A stretch of DNA of 64,000 nt from contig JAFTKH010000012.1 of NCBI GenBank assembly GCA_017453365.1, positions 1 through 64,000 on the forward strand. The letters run 5' to 3'. The notes under the pieces were generated by a model. That model ran no database searches. It was not told the origin of the DNA and saw only the letters and a list, made by a program, of their open reading frames with translations. Positions 8,366 through 17,164 of the stretch are shown one piece after another; the stretch's first letter is position 1, and every line of letters begins with the position of its first letter. The DNA is from Clostridia bacterium (GTDB taxonomy: Bacteria > Bacillota > Clostridia > Oscillospirales > CAG-272). The translations under genes were made by a program, and so were the position numbers.

Positions 8366-8920
8366 TCAGCTGATATATTCAAATCTTCCGGTAAGTGAAA
8401 ACAGCACACCTCTGTATACCGCATCGGGCTTGGCCTCATAGCCGCTCTTTATAGCCTCGGCCTCTGCGCGTGAGTTTACTGCTATTTTAACCGATAGCAC
8501 CTCGCCAAACCTATCGTGCGCACGGAGAGTAACGTGGAAGCGCTTATCCTCACCCTCGGTTATCGAGGCGGTGATTTGCCGTCCGCCGTCGGAAAAGGAG
8601 ATGTGACGTATCGCGGCGCGAAGACTGCGCTCGCGGAAGCTCTCGTCAATACTGTCGTAAAGCTCCGATGCAACCATTCTCCCCTTCTTCGAGATAATAT
8701 AGTAGGTCTTATCGTCAATAGTGTCGGGAATAATATGCTCACTCTCGACCATCTGACGAATGCATTCACCGTAATCGAAGGTTATCTCTCCCGTGCTCTC
8801 CTCTATTATCTCCGTGAGGGTATCACCGTCGAGCGCACCGCCCGTGTTGTCAAGGAGAAACAATATATAGACCTTAATATCGGTAAGTGTCTTAAGCACA
8901 AGCTCGCTTTTTCGTTTCAT
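8366..8920 (-). CDS. DUF4364 family protein
   Basis: A 184-residue protein. The N-terminal half looks like a winged helix (LVLKTLTDIKVYILFLLDNT, then ITFDYGECIRQMVESEHIIP and KTYYIISKKGRMVASELYDS), as in DUF4364 proteins of Clostridia. The C-terminal half is a beta-rich domain. It is probably a DNA-binding or regulatory protein; its targets are unknown. ATG 8920 is chosen because AAGGAAGG precedes it by 8 nt; the longer reading runs through a folded non-coding stretch. No clear promoter of its own is seen, so it may be read from the upstream binding-protein gene through that folded leader. Confidence 0.8.
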   Translation of the reverse strand: MKRKSELVLKTLTDIKVYILFLLDNTGGALDGDTLTEIIEESTGEITFDYGECIRQMVESEHIIPDTIDDKTYYIISKKGRMVASELYDSIDESFRERSLRAAIRHISFSDGGRQITASITEGEDKRFHVTLRAHDRFGEVLSVKIAVNSRAEAEAIKSGYEAKPDAVYRGVLFSLTGRFEYIS

Positions 8921-8934
8921 ATTCGTATCCTTCC

Positions 8935-9044
8935 TTATTGTTTTTGTTAAGACAGGTGGAGGACGGCTCCTTCCGCCTTCCCGTCTAAACAAGCAACCGT
9001 GGATGGGTCGGCGCGAGTTACCCCGGCGTATCATCCACGGTCAG
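8935..9044 (-). ncRNA. Folded RNA between the binding-protein gene and DUF4364
   Basis: On the minus strand a 9-bp stem CCGTGGATG/CATCCACGG encloses CGGG-GTAA-CTCG, a hairpin with a GNRA-type loop on this strand only. A second stem AGACGGG/CCTGTCT (one G-U) follows and encloses a G-rich purine segment. The GNRA loop and the G-U pair favour the minus strand. It is either a cis-regulatory leader of DUF4364 or a 3' element of the upstream gene. I do not recognise a named riboswitch. Confidence 0.5.
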
Positions 9045-9054
9045 AGAGTAAAAA

Positions 9055-10767
9055 TTAATCCTCGAGGTAATCCTCGTAATTCTTAAGCTTAGCCTTCGTC
9101 AGAACGAAATGGCCGAAGCCGTCGGTTTCAACCTTACGAAGCTCAGAGCTTACGAACGCGAAGTTGGAGTTAAAGACTATGGGACAAACGGCAGCATCAG
9201 TCACAAGAAGCCGCTCCGCATCACGAAGGAGAGCTGCTCTCTCTTCTCCGCTCTTTGTAAACGCGGAATCGATAAGAGTATCGTATGCTTCGTTCGCATA
9301 TCCTGCGATATTAGTGCGGTTGGCATTTTTACTGAAATCAACGCCGCAACCGTTAGTATCAGAGGTAAACGCAGAGAGTCCGACAAAGGCGTCGTCACAG
9401 TAATACTGCCAATCAACGGCAAGAACGTCGAAGTTGCGTTTACCGTAGGAAGCCTCCTTCACGAGTGTCTGAATGCCGCTGTCATAGAACGTAGAGCCGC
9501 CGACACTGTTTTTCACCTCGGATACTGCTACCGTGGTGACGGTGAAATATCCAAGAGAGTTCCAAGCCGCTGCCACTGCCTCGGCTACGTAGCGCTCCTC
9601 CTCGGTATCCGCGTGCTTGATTGTGAAATAGGGAGATACGCCCGAAAGGTCAACGGTTGCAAGAAGTGCGCGTGCCTCGTCAAGCTTCGCCGAGGTGGTA
9701 ATAAGAGTCTCGGACGAGCCGCCCGCAGCATCGGGGAGTATTCCGTCTGCCGCCTTCGCAAACACGAGGGCGTTCGCAATAGCCTCACGGTCTATCGCCA
9801 TAGAGAGCGCCTGTCTCACCTGGGGTATTTTAAAGAGAGGCTTATCGAGGTTGAAAACGTAGGTATAGGCCGAGGTGGTATCAACTACGGTAGCCTTATC
9901 CTCCTTCGCCGCTCTGTCAGCGAGCGGAGCCTCACACATAAAGAACCTCGTCTTGTTCTCAATATCGCTGTAGCTTACGGTCATCTCCGAGCCCGAGGCA
10001 GTAAAGAAGCTATACATAGTGCCGGGGGTAACGTTCTTGGTATAATTTTTCGTCGAGGGCGACTGATGATAGCCAAGATTTCTCTCAAGCGAGAACTCCT
10101 TCGTTGCATAATCGTAGGTTCTTACCTGGAAGGGTCCCGAGAACACCATAGTGTTAATCATCTTACTGAAATAAGTGGGAGCGGTATCGACAACGTCCTG
10201 GCGAAGGGGAGAGGTCGCAACGGAAGCAAGGTTGCGAAGAAGTCGGTCAACGTCGGCCCCCTCACGGTAGGTTATCGTAAGCTCGTATATTCCCGTAGCC
10301 TTCACGCCGATATCGGAAATGGTTCCCTCGCCCGATTTCACCTTTCTTGCATTCTCTATATCGTAAAGAAGAGCCGCCGCAGGGTTGGGGCTGTTGGGGT
10401 TCAAAATCCTTTCACACCAAGCATAAACGAAATCGTTCGCCTTCACTCTCACGCCATCTGACCAATAGGTCTCACGGAGGGTTACAACTACCGTGCGCTT
10501 TTCCTCATCTATATCGTAGTCGGATGCAGCCGCTTTTACAAGCTTACCCTTCTTATTTACAGAGAAGAGCGGCTCATAAAGAAGGCTCATCACCTGCTCC
10601 GCGGTGCTGTCCGCGTAGTAATCGCTCGGGTCGAAGTCGTAGACCTCATTTCCGAGATATATATTGAATTCGGCACCGTCATCCTTCGGCGCGCCGCAGC
10701 TTCCGAGCACGGACAGGCAGCCGACGAGCATAACAATAGCCAAGAGCATACTGACAATCTTCTTCAT
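9055..10767 (-). CDS. Peptide ABC transporter substrate-binding lipoprotein (SBP family 5)
   Basis: A 570-residue OppA/DppA-type binding protein. The lipoprotein signal carries candidate lipobox cysteines at C17 (LVGC) and C24 (LGSC). Family features include YADSTAEQVMSLLYEPLF near residue 50, RETYWSDGVRVKANDFVYAW, and KIPQVRQALSMAIDREAIAN. It would bind oligopeptides at the outer face of the membrane and pass them to a permease. No oppBCDF gene lies nearby, so it is an orphan here and may serve a transporter encoded elsewhere or act as a sensor. The start has GGAGG upstream and the gene has its own promoter. Confidence 0.9.
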   Translation of the reverse strand: MKKIVSMLLAIVMLVGCLSVLGSCGAPKDDGAEFNIYLGNEVYDFDPSDYYADSTAEQVMSLLYEPLFSVNKKGKLVKAAASDYDIDEEKRTVVVTLRETYWSDGVRVKANDFVYAWCERILNPNSPNPAAALLYDIENARKVKSGEGTISDIGVKATGIYELTITYREGADVDRLLRNLASVATSPLRQDVVDTAPTYFSKMINTMVFSGPFQVRTYDYATKEFSLERNLGYHQSPSTKNYTKNVTPGTMYSFFTASGSEMTVSYSDIENKTRFFMCEAPLADRAAKEDKATVVDTTSAYTYVFNLDKPLFKIPQVRQALSMAIDREAIANALVFAKAADGILPDAAGGSSETLITTSAKLDEARALLATVDLSGVSPYFTIKHADTEEERYVAEAVAAAWNSLGYFTVTTVAVSEVKNSVGGSTFYDSGIQTLVKEASYGKRNFDVLAVDWQYYCDDAFVGLSAFTSDTNGCGVDFSKNANRTNIAGYANEAYDTLIDSAFTKSGEERAALLRDAERLLVTDAAVCPIVFNSNFAFVSSELRKVETDGFGHFVLTKAKLKNYEDYLED

Positions 10768-10807
10768 ACATCCTCCAAACAGGCGCTAAATATTTTAATT
10801 CCATATT

Positions 10808-10836
10808 ATTCTAACACAAAAGGCGAAACATTTCAA
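10808..10836 (-). promoter_or_regulatory. Promoter of the peptide-binding lipoprotein gene
   Basis: Minus strand: TTGAAA (10836-10831), 17-bp spacer, TAGAAT (10813-10808), about 40 nt from the start codon. Confidence 0.75.
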
Positions 10837-10973
10837 TGTTAAAATGTAAAAGCTTGGATTTTCGTTTATTTGCACAAATTTTTGTTTTCTTTTTTGTTCA
10901 ACTTTGCTTTTTTGCAACTTTGGAATAAAACTCGCGCCAACGGGAAGAATTTCAAGAAAAAAGGAGAGCTGCC

Positions 10974-11819
10974 GTGTTTTTTGATAACCTTATGTCTGAA
11001 AGCGACCTTGCAATAGAAAGGCGAAGAGCGGACACGGATATACCCGGTGTCGACTACAGAAAAGAGAGGACGGTGGGCGGAGTATGGGAAAGAATAAGCA
11101 TTACCTCGGAGGAGGGAGCGCGCGAAATCGGAAGGCCGTGCGGCTGCTATGACACGCTGAACATCCGAAAAATCGACACTCTCGACCCCTCCGATATAGA
11201 CGATGCAAGAGAGGAGATAGCGAAGGAGCTATGCATTCTATGCGACAGAGAGGACATACGCCCCGGGCGAATACTCGTCGTTGGGCTCGGTAACAGAAAT
11301 CTGACGCCTGATGCACTAGGGCCTCTTACGGCGGAAAGAATTACGCCGACGTTCAACATAAAGCGTCGGGACAGGCGTATGTTCGACGCACTCGAATGCT
11401 CCGAGATAGCTGTTATAGCACCGGGGGTTGAGAGCTCCAGCGGTATCGACACGAAGGAGTACGTTCTCGGGGTGTGCGGAAGAGTTAAGCCCGACCTCGT
11501 CATAGCTGTCGACGCACTCGCATCACGCTCCGAGGAGCGGCTGGGCACGACGATACAGATGTCGACGACGGGGATAATCGCAGGCTCGGGACTCGGTGGC
11601 AGCAAAAGCTCAATCAACGAGGACACGCTCGGTGTCCCAGTAATTTCGATAGGTGCGCCGACGGTCATAAATTCCACTATTTTAAAGGGCGGTCTGCCGA
11701 GCACAGGGAGCACACGGTCGGAGATGTTCGTATCGCCGAAGGAGATAGACGGTATAGTCAGGGCGGCGGCGGATATAATCAGCGGAGGAATAAATCAGGC
11801 CTTCGGAATAATATACTGA
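10974..11819 (+). CDS. gpr: Spore germination protease GPR
   Basis: 281 residues of the peptidase A25 family, which degrades small acid-soluble spore proteins in the spore core at germination. The propeptide-type start is SDLAIERRRADTDIPGVDY. The core contains ILVVGLGNRNLTPDALGPLT, with the aspartate-containing loop, then AVDALASRSEERLGTTIQ and SIGAPTVINSTI. The start is GTG 10974, with AAAGGAGAG 5 nt upstream. In spore formers it is made in the forespore; I could not pick out a convincing SigG/SigF promoter in the AT-rich upstream. It is slightly shorter than Bacillus GPR (about 370), as is common in Clostridia. It marks the host as a spore former or a recent descendant. Confidence 0.93.
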   Translation: MFFDNLMSESDLAIERRRADTDIPGVDYRKERTVGGVWERISITSEEGAREIGRPCGCYDTLNIRKIDTLDPSDIDDAREEIAKELCILCDREDIRPGRILVVGLGNRNLTPDALGPLTAERITPTFNIKRRDRRMFDALECSEIAVIAPGVESSSGIDTKEYVLGVCGRVKPDLVIAVDALASRSEERLGTTIQMSTTGIIAGSGLGGSKSSINEDTLGVPVISIGAPTVINSTILKGGLPSTGSTRSEMFVSPKEIDGIVRAAADIISGGINQAFGIIY

Positions 11820-11853
11820 ATAAACGTCTTAAGCAGCGCCCGAGTCCCATATC

Positions 11854-11882
11854 TTGACAAAGGGGAAAAAAGGTGGTAAAAT
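11854..11882 (+). promoter_or_regulatory. Promoter of the Nudix gene
   Basis: TTGACA (11854-11859), 17-bp spacer, TAAAAT (11877-11882), about 60 nt before the ATG. Confidence 0.8.
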
Positions 11883-11943
11883 AAGGCAAGCCGCAAAAGA
11901 GCATAAGGCTCCGCGGCTATAAACTCATAACGGAGGAAATACT

Positions 11944-12486
11944 ATGGAGCTCTACGAGAAGCAGCTCGAACGCGAGGAAATATATAACGGCGTGGTTTTG
12001 CACGTCGTACGCGACAAGGTAGCTCTGCCGAACGGGCGCGTTGCCTACCGAGAGATGTGTCTGCACAAGGGAGCGGTCGCGGTAGTACCCCTCACCGCTG
12101 ACGGAAATGTGATAATGGAAAGGCAGTTCAGATATGCCCACAACAGAGTTTTTCTCGAGATACCCGCAGGGAAGCTCGACAGACAGGATGAAAATCCCCT
12201 CGATGCGGCAAAGCGCGAGCTAAAAGAAGAGACGGGAGCCGTCGCAAAAAAATACACACCTCTCGGCGCACTCGATACCACCCCTGCCCTTGTCAATGAG
12301 AAAATATATATGTACCTCGCAGAGGATATCGAAATCGGCGAACGAAAGCTCGACCCAGACGAATTTATCGACGTTGAGCTCATCCCCCTTTCGGAGCTTA
12401 TCGATATGGTAATGAAGGGCGAGATACAGGATGCAAAGACACAGATAGCGATACTCAAGGTCGCGCGGCTCAAGAAAATGATATAA
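11944..12486 (+). CDS. Nudix hydrolase, ADP-ribose pyrophosphatase type
   Basis: A 180-residue Nudix protein. The Nudix box is at about residues 77-99 (AGKLDRQDENPLDAAKRELK, then EETG), with the REL-x-EE metal-binding core intact and one residue more than usual between the first G and the first E. Preceding blocks KGAVAVVPLTADGNVIMERQ and RQFRYAHNRVFLEIPAGKLD are typical of ADP-ribose pyrophosphatases. It would hydrolyse ADP-ribose to AMP and ribose 5-phosphate in the cytoplasm. GGAGG lies 7 nt before ATG. It has its own promoter and terminator, hence is monocistronic. Confidence 0.9.
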   Translation: MELYEKQLEREEIYNGVVLHVVRDKVALPNGRVAYREMCLHKGAVAVVPLTADGNVIMERQFRYAHNRVFLEIPAGKLDRQDENPLDAAKRELKEETGAVAKKYTPLGALDTTPALVNEKIYMYLAEDIEIGERKLDPDEFIDVELIPLSELIDMVMKGEIQDAKTQIAILKVARLKKMI

Positions 12487-12490
12487 AAAC

Positions 12491-12540
12491 CGGCTGATTG
12501 GCGCATCGGGGCTTTCCCGAGCACAATCAGCCGTTTTTTT
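12491..12540 (+). terminator. Intrinsic terminator after the Nudix gene
   Basis: 10-bp stem CGGCTGATTG/CAATCAGCCG (12491-12500 with 12524-12533), an inner CGGG/CCCG stem and a 7-T run. An A/T tract on the other side lets it also stop the convergent nitroreductase transcript, whose stop codon lies in the T run. Confidence 0.9.
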
Positions 12541-13099
12541 ACACAAGTATGTCGTCCAGCGTACGCTTCGGAACGTGGTGCACGCCTCCGTCATCTCTGT
12601 AATATTTCACGTTGCCGTCTTTTATATCCTCGATGACCACCTGCTCCGCGGGGCGACCGAAGGAAATGACGAGAACGGGAGTCAATCCATCCCTATTCAG
12701 AATTTCCGAAAGGCGCTCTCTTTTAAAGCTTCTGAATATACAGCCGCCTATGCCGCGCTCCATAGCGGTAAGCAGCATAGCCTCTGCGGCAATACCGATA
12801 TCTATAGCGAGGTTGGTATCCGGCTCACCCTCGGTCATAAGGACTGCGTAGCCAACGGGGCGCTCGCCTGCCGAGGGTCCCCTCCAATCCTTCAAATACG
12901 CGGCAAAGCCGAGTGTCTCAAACACCTCTGCATTTTGCAAAGTTTCATTTACAAAAGCAATTCTTATGCGTTGCAAATTTCCCGCGGAGGGGACAAATCT
13001 CACGGCCTCTGCTATCGCCTCAACGTCGGCGTCTGTGAGAGCGATATTCTCATCGTATCTGCGGTACGAACGCGTTTTCAAAAGAAGCTCTTTAATCAT
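12539..13099 (-). CDS. Nitroreductase family protein
   Basis: A 186-residue FMN-dependent nitroreductase-fold protein. The N-terminal KTRSYRRYDENIALTDADVE and VRFVPSAGNLQRIRIAFVNE carry the FMN-binding Arg/Ser/Asn pattern, and TNLAIDIGIAAEAMLLTAME with GIGGCIFRSFKRERLSEIL forms the second half. Family members reduce nitroaromatics, flavins or quinones with NAD(P)H; the substrate here is unknown. ATG 13099 is preferred, with GGAG 7 nt upstream; earlier in-frame starts overlap that site. It lies immediately downstream of obgE, with no clear promoter. Confidence 0.85.
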   Translation of the reverse strand: MIKELLLKTRSYRRYDENIALTDADVEAIAEAVRFVPSAGNLQRIRIAFVNETLQNAEVFETLGFAAYLKDWRGPSAGERPVGYAVLMTEGEPDTNLAIDIGIAAEAMLLTAMERGIGGCIFRSFKRERLSEILNRDGLTPVLVISFGRPAEQVVIEDIKDGNVKYYRDDGGVHHVPKRTLDDILV

Positions 13100-13156
13100 T
13101 TTAAACTCCATTTTACAAAAATAATTTAACACGGGGTCAATTTTGTAACGTGTATA

Positions 13157-14440
13157 TCAATATACGAAATCAAACTCAAAGTCGTAGATATTAACCGTGT
13201 CGCCCTCCTCTATTCCCTCTCGGCGAAGAAGGTCGAACACACCGTTTTTATTCAGCACACGCTGGAAAAAGTTCAGTGAGTCGTAGTCGGAAAAGTTTAT
13301 CTGCCCCATAAAATTGTAGAGCCATTCGCCCTCGACAAAATATTTCGTACCGTCGTATCTTACGGTAGTCTCGCGAACTCCTGCGGTGTTTTTTATCACC
13401 TCGTCCTCGGGCGTAAATTCCGCATCGTAAACCGTAAGGGGAGGCAGGGTCGAAAGAGTCCTCGATGCGACCCTCACAAGCTCCTCAAGGTTCTCGCCCG
13501 TGTAGGCCGATACGTACACAACCTCTCTGCCAAGCTCCTCACAGCGGCGCTTAAATCTCCGCACAGTATCGCTCTCCATATCAGCGGAGTCTACCTTATT
13601 GGCGACTATTATCTGCGGTCTTAACGAGAGCTCGGGAGAGTATTCGGCTAGCTCCCTGTCTATTTTGTCTATATCCTCCGAAGGGTCACGGCCGTCCGTC
13701 CCCGCTATATCCACCACGTGAAGAAGGAGTCTGCACCTATCTACGTGGCGAAGAAAGTCGTGTCCGAGCCCGAGTCCCGACGCCGCTCCCTCGATAAGCC
13801 CCGGTATGTCAGCAGCGAGAAAGCCCCTGCCCTCACCTATGCTGACAACGCCGAGGTTCGGAGATAGGGTGGTAAAATGATAGTTGGCTATTTTCGGCTT
13901 CGCCGAGGATATTTCGGAGAGTATCGAGGATTTACCTACGTTCGGGAAGCCTATGAGGCCGACCTCGGCAAGCATCTTCAGCTCCAGAGTTACCTCGCGC
14001 TCCTCGCCCTTCGTACCCATTTTGGCAAAACGCGGTATTTGGCGCGTGGGGGTTGCAAAATGGCGGTTTCCCCAGCCGCCCCTGCCGCCGCGGCAGAGGA
14101 TATACTCATCGCTTTTCGCCATATCGTATATTATTTTTCCGCTCTCCGAATCTTTGATAAGAGTTCCGCGCGGAACCTGTATCACAATGTCGGCGCCATT
14201 CTTCCCGTGCCTTTTACCGCCCTGCCCGTTCGCACCGTTTTCGGCGGTAAATTTTCTTTTATAGCGGAAGGCAAGGAGAGTGTTCGAGCCCTCGTCAACG
14301 CGAAAAACTATATTTCCGCCCCTACCGCCGTCGCCGCCGTCGGGCCCGCCCGCCGACACGTATTTTTCACGGTGGAAGGTAACAGCGCCGTTTCCGCCGT
14401 CGCCCGCCTTCACGTGTATCGTTATGTTATCTATAAACAT
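13157..14440 (-). CDS. obgE: GTPase ObgE
   Basis: A 427-residue Obg GTPase involved in 50S ribosome maturation and stress or sporulation signalling. The glycine-rich Obg domain spans about 1-158 (KAGDGGNGAVTFHREKYVSA, GGPDGGDGGRGGNIVFRV). The G domain has G1 IGFPNVGKSS, the switch region NYHFTTLSPNLGVV, G3 DIPGLIEGA and G4 NKVD. A C-terminal OCT domain (GVRETTVRYDGTKYFVEGEW) follows. All motifs are intact and the length is normal. It sits 9 nt after der, in the usual Firmicute GTPase neighbourhood. Confidence 0.96.
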   Translation of the reverse strand: MFIDNITIHVKAGDGGNGAVTFHREKYVSAGGPDGGDGGRGGNIVFRVDEGSNTLLAFRYKRKFTAENGANGQGGKRHGKNGADIVIQVPRGTLIKDSESGKIIYDMAKSDEYILCRGGRGGWGNRHFATPTRQIPRFAKMGTKGEEREVTLELKMLAEVGLIGFPNVGKSSILSEISSAKPKIANYHFTTLSPNLGVVSIGEGRGFLAADIPGLIEGAASGLGLGHDFLRHVDRCRLLLHVVDIAGTDGRDPSEDIDKIDRELAEYSPELSLRPQIIVANKVDSADMESDTVRRFKRRCEELGREVVYVSAYTGENLEELVRVASRTLSTLPPLTVYDAEFTPEDEVIKNTAGVRETTVRYDGTKYFVEGEWLYNFMGQINFSDYDSLNFFQRVLNKNGVFDLLRREGIEEGDTVNIYDFEFDFVY

Positions 14441-14449
14441 TTCTTACTC

Positions 14450-15787
14450 CTAAATTCCCGTCGTGATATCGCCCTTCTGCCTTATGACCATACGAATGGG
14501 CGTTCCCGAAAAGCCGAAGGTATCGCGAAGACAGTTTTCAAGATATCTTCTGTACGAAAAATGGAAAAGCTCCTCGGAGTTACAGAAAACCACAAAGGTC
14601 GGGGGCGCTACCGAGGTTTCGGTCATATAGTATATCTTAAGTCTTTTGCCCTTGTCGGACGGGGGCTGTACTCTCGTCGTGGCATCCGAAAGAAGGTCGT
14701 TTAACATACCCGTGCTGACTCTCTTATGCGCCTCGGCATAGACGCTGTTTATCAGCTCGTATATATGCGCCACTCTCTGGCCTGTGAGGGCGGAGACGAA
14801 GATAATCGGCGCGTAGGGCATATAAGACAGTGCCGTGCGGATATTTTTAGTATAAGTGTTTACGGTATTGTTATCCTTCTCTACCGTGTCCCACTTATTT
14901 ATGACTATGATAACCGCCTTACCTGCCTCGTGGGCAATTCCGGCTATCTTCTCGTCCTGCTCGGTGACGCCGTCCTTCGCATCTATCATAAGGAGACACA
15001 CGTCGGCGCGCTCGACCGCCATATTGGCGCGCAGGACGCTGAATTTCTCTATTCTGTCCTCGACCTTCGAATGGCGGCGTATTCCTGCGGTATCGATAAA
15101 ATTATAGATACCGTGCACATTCTCGACTCTGGTGTCCGTGGCATCTCTCGTAGTGCCCGCGATATCCGAAACGATTACCCGCTCCTCGCCGCACATACGG
15201 TTGATTATCGACGATTTACCCGCATTTGGCTTACCTATGACGGCAACGCTAATAACGGTGCTCTCGTCCTCCTCCTCATCACTCTCGGGGCATTTCTCGA
15301 GCACCGCATCGAGGAGGTCGCCCGTTCCCGAGCCGTGCAGCGATGAGAGGGCTATGGGCTCGTCCTCAAATCCGAGCTCGTAAAACTCGTAAAATTCAAA
15401 GGGAACGTCACCGACCCTATCTATTTTATTGATAGCAAGCACGACGGGCTTTCCCGACTTTTTCAGCATTACCGCTATCTCACGGTCATCGGCCACGAGC
15501 CCCGACCTTACGTCGCAAAGGAAGATTATACAGTCGGCGGTGGCAATAGCTATCTCCGCCTGATTTCTCATCTGCTTCAGTATGGTATCGTCCGTCTTCG
15601 GCTCGATACCGCCGGTATCTATCAGAAGAAAGCGCCTGTCGTTCCATTCCGCATCGGCATAGATACGGTCGCGTGTGACACCCGGGGTGTCCTCGACTAT
15701 GGAGCGGCGCTCTCCTATAAGCTTGTTAAAAAGAGTGCTTTTGCCAACGTTTGGTCTTCCAACTATGGCAACTATGGGTTTCGACAT
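14450..15787 (-). CDS. der: GTPase Der (EngA)
   Basis: A 445-residue double-GTPase for 50S subunit assembly. The first G domain has IVGRPNVGKSTLFNKLIG, DTGG and NKID; the second has VIGKPNAGKSSIINRMCG, DTAGIRRHSKV and NKWD; a KH-like C-terminal domain follows. I start at MSKPIV (ATG 15787), since GGAG is 7 nt upstream; an ATG 4 codons earlier overlaps that ribosome site. A 16-bp perfect palindrome (15803-15818) lies in the short leader. Confidence 0.95.
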   Translation of the reverse strand: MSKPIVAIVGRPNVGKSTLFNKLIGERRSIVEDTPGVTRDRIYADAEWNDRRFLLIDTGGIEPKTDDTILKQMRNQAEIAIATADCIIFLCDVRSGLVADDREIAVMLKKSGKPVVLAINKIDRVGDVPFEFYEFYELGFEDEPIALSSLHGSGTGDLLDAVLEKCPESDEEEDESTVISVAVIGKPNAGKSSIINRMCGEERVIVSDIAGTTRDATDTRVENVHGIYNFIDTAGIRRHSKVEDRIEKFSVLRANMAVERADVCLLMIDAKDGVTEQDEKIAGIAHEAGKAVIIVINKWDTVEKDNNTVNTYTKNIRTALSYMPYAPIIFVSALTGQRVAHIYELINSVYAEAHKRVSTGMLNDLLSDATTRVQPPSDKGKRLKIYYMTETSVAPPTFVVFCNSEELFHFSYRRYLENCLRDTFGFSGTPIRMVIRQKGDITTGI

Positions 15788-15802
15788 TTCAATCTCCATT
15801 CT

Positions 15803-15818
15803 GCCGTCTTAAGACGGC
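15803..15818. repeat. Perfect 16-bp palindrome before der
   Basis: GCCGTCTTAAGACGGC is a perfect dyad just upstream of the der ribosome site. There is no T tract, so it is not a usual terminator. It could be an operator or an RNA hairpin that affects der translation. Confidence 0.5.
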
Positions 15819-15847
15819 CGCACAAAAGTATAACGAAATTCTCGGGG

Positions 15848-17164
15848 TCAGTCCCCGATACCGAGAATACATCTGATATTTTCATACACGTCGGGAGAGC
15901 TTATCCTGACGGGGACTCCCAGACTCTCCTCAAGCTCCTGCCGCGTCATGCCGCAAAGAAAATCCTCCTCTGGATAACGCAGACAGTTATGGGGAATGAA
16001 CACCTCGTCACCGACGTCCTCTCCCGAGAGCTGCTCAAGGATATCCCTGCCCGTAAGAAGTCCCGAGACGGTGACGGTCTCCCCGAAATAACGGTTTATT
16101 ATCTTCTTTACCCTGATTTTCGTATTTGGAAAAAGCTGTGAGAGTCTATCGGCCATATCCGATATCGTCCCCTCGGCTGCGGCGCCAGTGACGAGAGTAA
16201 CCGTCTTTTTCTCCGACTCCTTCAGTGACAGCTCCGCGAGCTCATCGATAGCGGTGCTTTCCTCTTCCGCGAAGAGCCTCAACATTCCGACACCGTTATC
16301 GAGCTGGGGATAATCCTCGTAATAATCCTCGGGGGGAAGCTCGCGCCCCGCCTTAAGATACAGCTCGTCCGCGGCAAATACGACGCGGGTTCCGAAGCGA
16401 AGAAGATTTTTCTCTCCTACCCCGTCTATCATATCTATGACGGCTCCGGCCTCCTCCTCCGTGAAATCGGCGAGGGGGTAAAGTCCCTCTCTGTGCTTCG
16501 TGAGTCCTGCGGGGACTACGGCAACGCTCGACATCGAGGGGTAAAGCTCCGAGAGGTCGGAAAGAGTCTTTCTCAGGTGCTCGCCGTCGTTGACCCCCCG
16601 ACATAGCACTATCTGCCCGGCCATCGTGAGTCCTGCTTCGGCAAAATCGCGAAGATAGCGTAGCACCTCACCGGAGCGCTTATTCTTCATCATAGCTACG
16701 CGAAGCTCGGGGTCGGTCGTATGCACCGAGATATTTATCGGCGACATACGCATTTTAATTATCCTTTCGACGTCAGCGTCGGTCATATTCGTAAGAGTCA
16801 CGTAATTTCCGTGAATGAAGGACAGGCGCGAGTCGTCATCCTTAAAGTATATGCTCTCTCTCATCCCCTCGGGGTTCTGGTCTATGAAGCAGAAGATACA
16901 CTTATTTTTGCACGAATGCTTCTTATCCATAAGAGGGGTTTCGAAAACGAGTCCGACGTCGTCGTACTCGCCTTTTTTTATTTTTTTCCTTTTCGTCCGG
17001 CCGTTTCTCTCGACGAGCAAGGTTATTTTCTCGTCCGCAAGATAAAAACGGTAATCGAGGACGTCGTTTATTTCATTACCGTTGATGCTGATAAGCACGT
17101 CCCCGGGCTTTATTCGCTTTTTAGCCGCAGGACTCTTCTTTTCAACGTCCGTTATTTTAACCAT
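15848..17164 (-). CDS. DUF512 family PDZ/radical-SAM protein
   Basis: 438 residues. An N-terminal PDZ-like domain (about 1-70: KRIKPGDVLISINGNEINDV) is followed by a radical-SAM-like region with CKNKCIFCFIDQ (CxxxCxxC), then the DUF512 domain (PAGLTKHREGLYPL, then SDELY-like VVFAADELYLKAGRELP). Family members are common in Clostridia beside der, as here, and probably carry an iron-sulfur cluster; the reaction is not established. Its start overlaps the upstream VanZ gene by 8 bases. Confidence 0.9.
   Translation of the reverse strand: MVKITDVEKKSPAAKKRIKPGDVLISINGNEINDVLDYRFYLADEKITLLVERNGRTKRKKIKKGEYDDVGLVFETPLMDKKHSCKNKCIFCFIDQNPEGMRESIYFKDDDSRLSFIHGNYVTLTNMTDADVERIIKMRMSPINISVHTTDPELRVAMMKNKRSGEVLRYLRDFAEAGLTMAGQIVLCRGVNDGEHLRKTLSDLSELYPSMSSVAVVPAGLTKHREGLYPLADFTEEEAGAVIDMIDGVGEKNLLRFGTRVVFAADELYLKAGRELPPEDYYEDYPQLDNGVGMLRLFAEEESTAIDELAELSLKESEKKTVTLVTGAAAEGTISDMADRLSQLFPNTKIRVKKIINRYFGETVTVSGLLTGRDILEQLSGEDVGDEVFIPHNCLRYPEEDFLCGMTRQELEESLGVPVRISSPDVYENIRCILGIGD

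Noticed and set aside
9109..10461. Plus-strand open frame of 450 codons
   Set aside because: Antisense to the peptide-binding lipoprotein gene, whose signal peptide and family motifs are clear.
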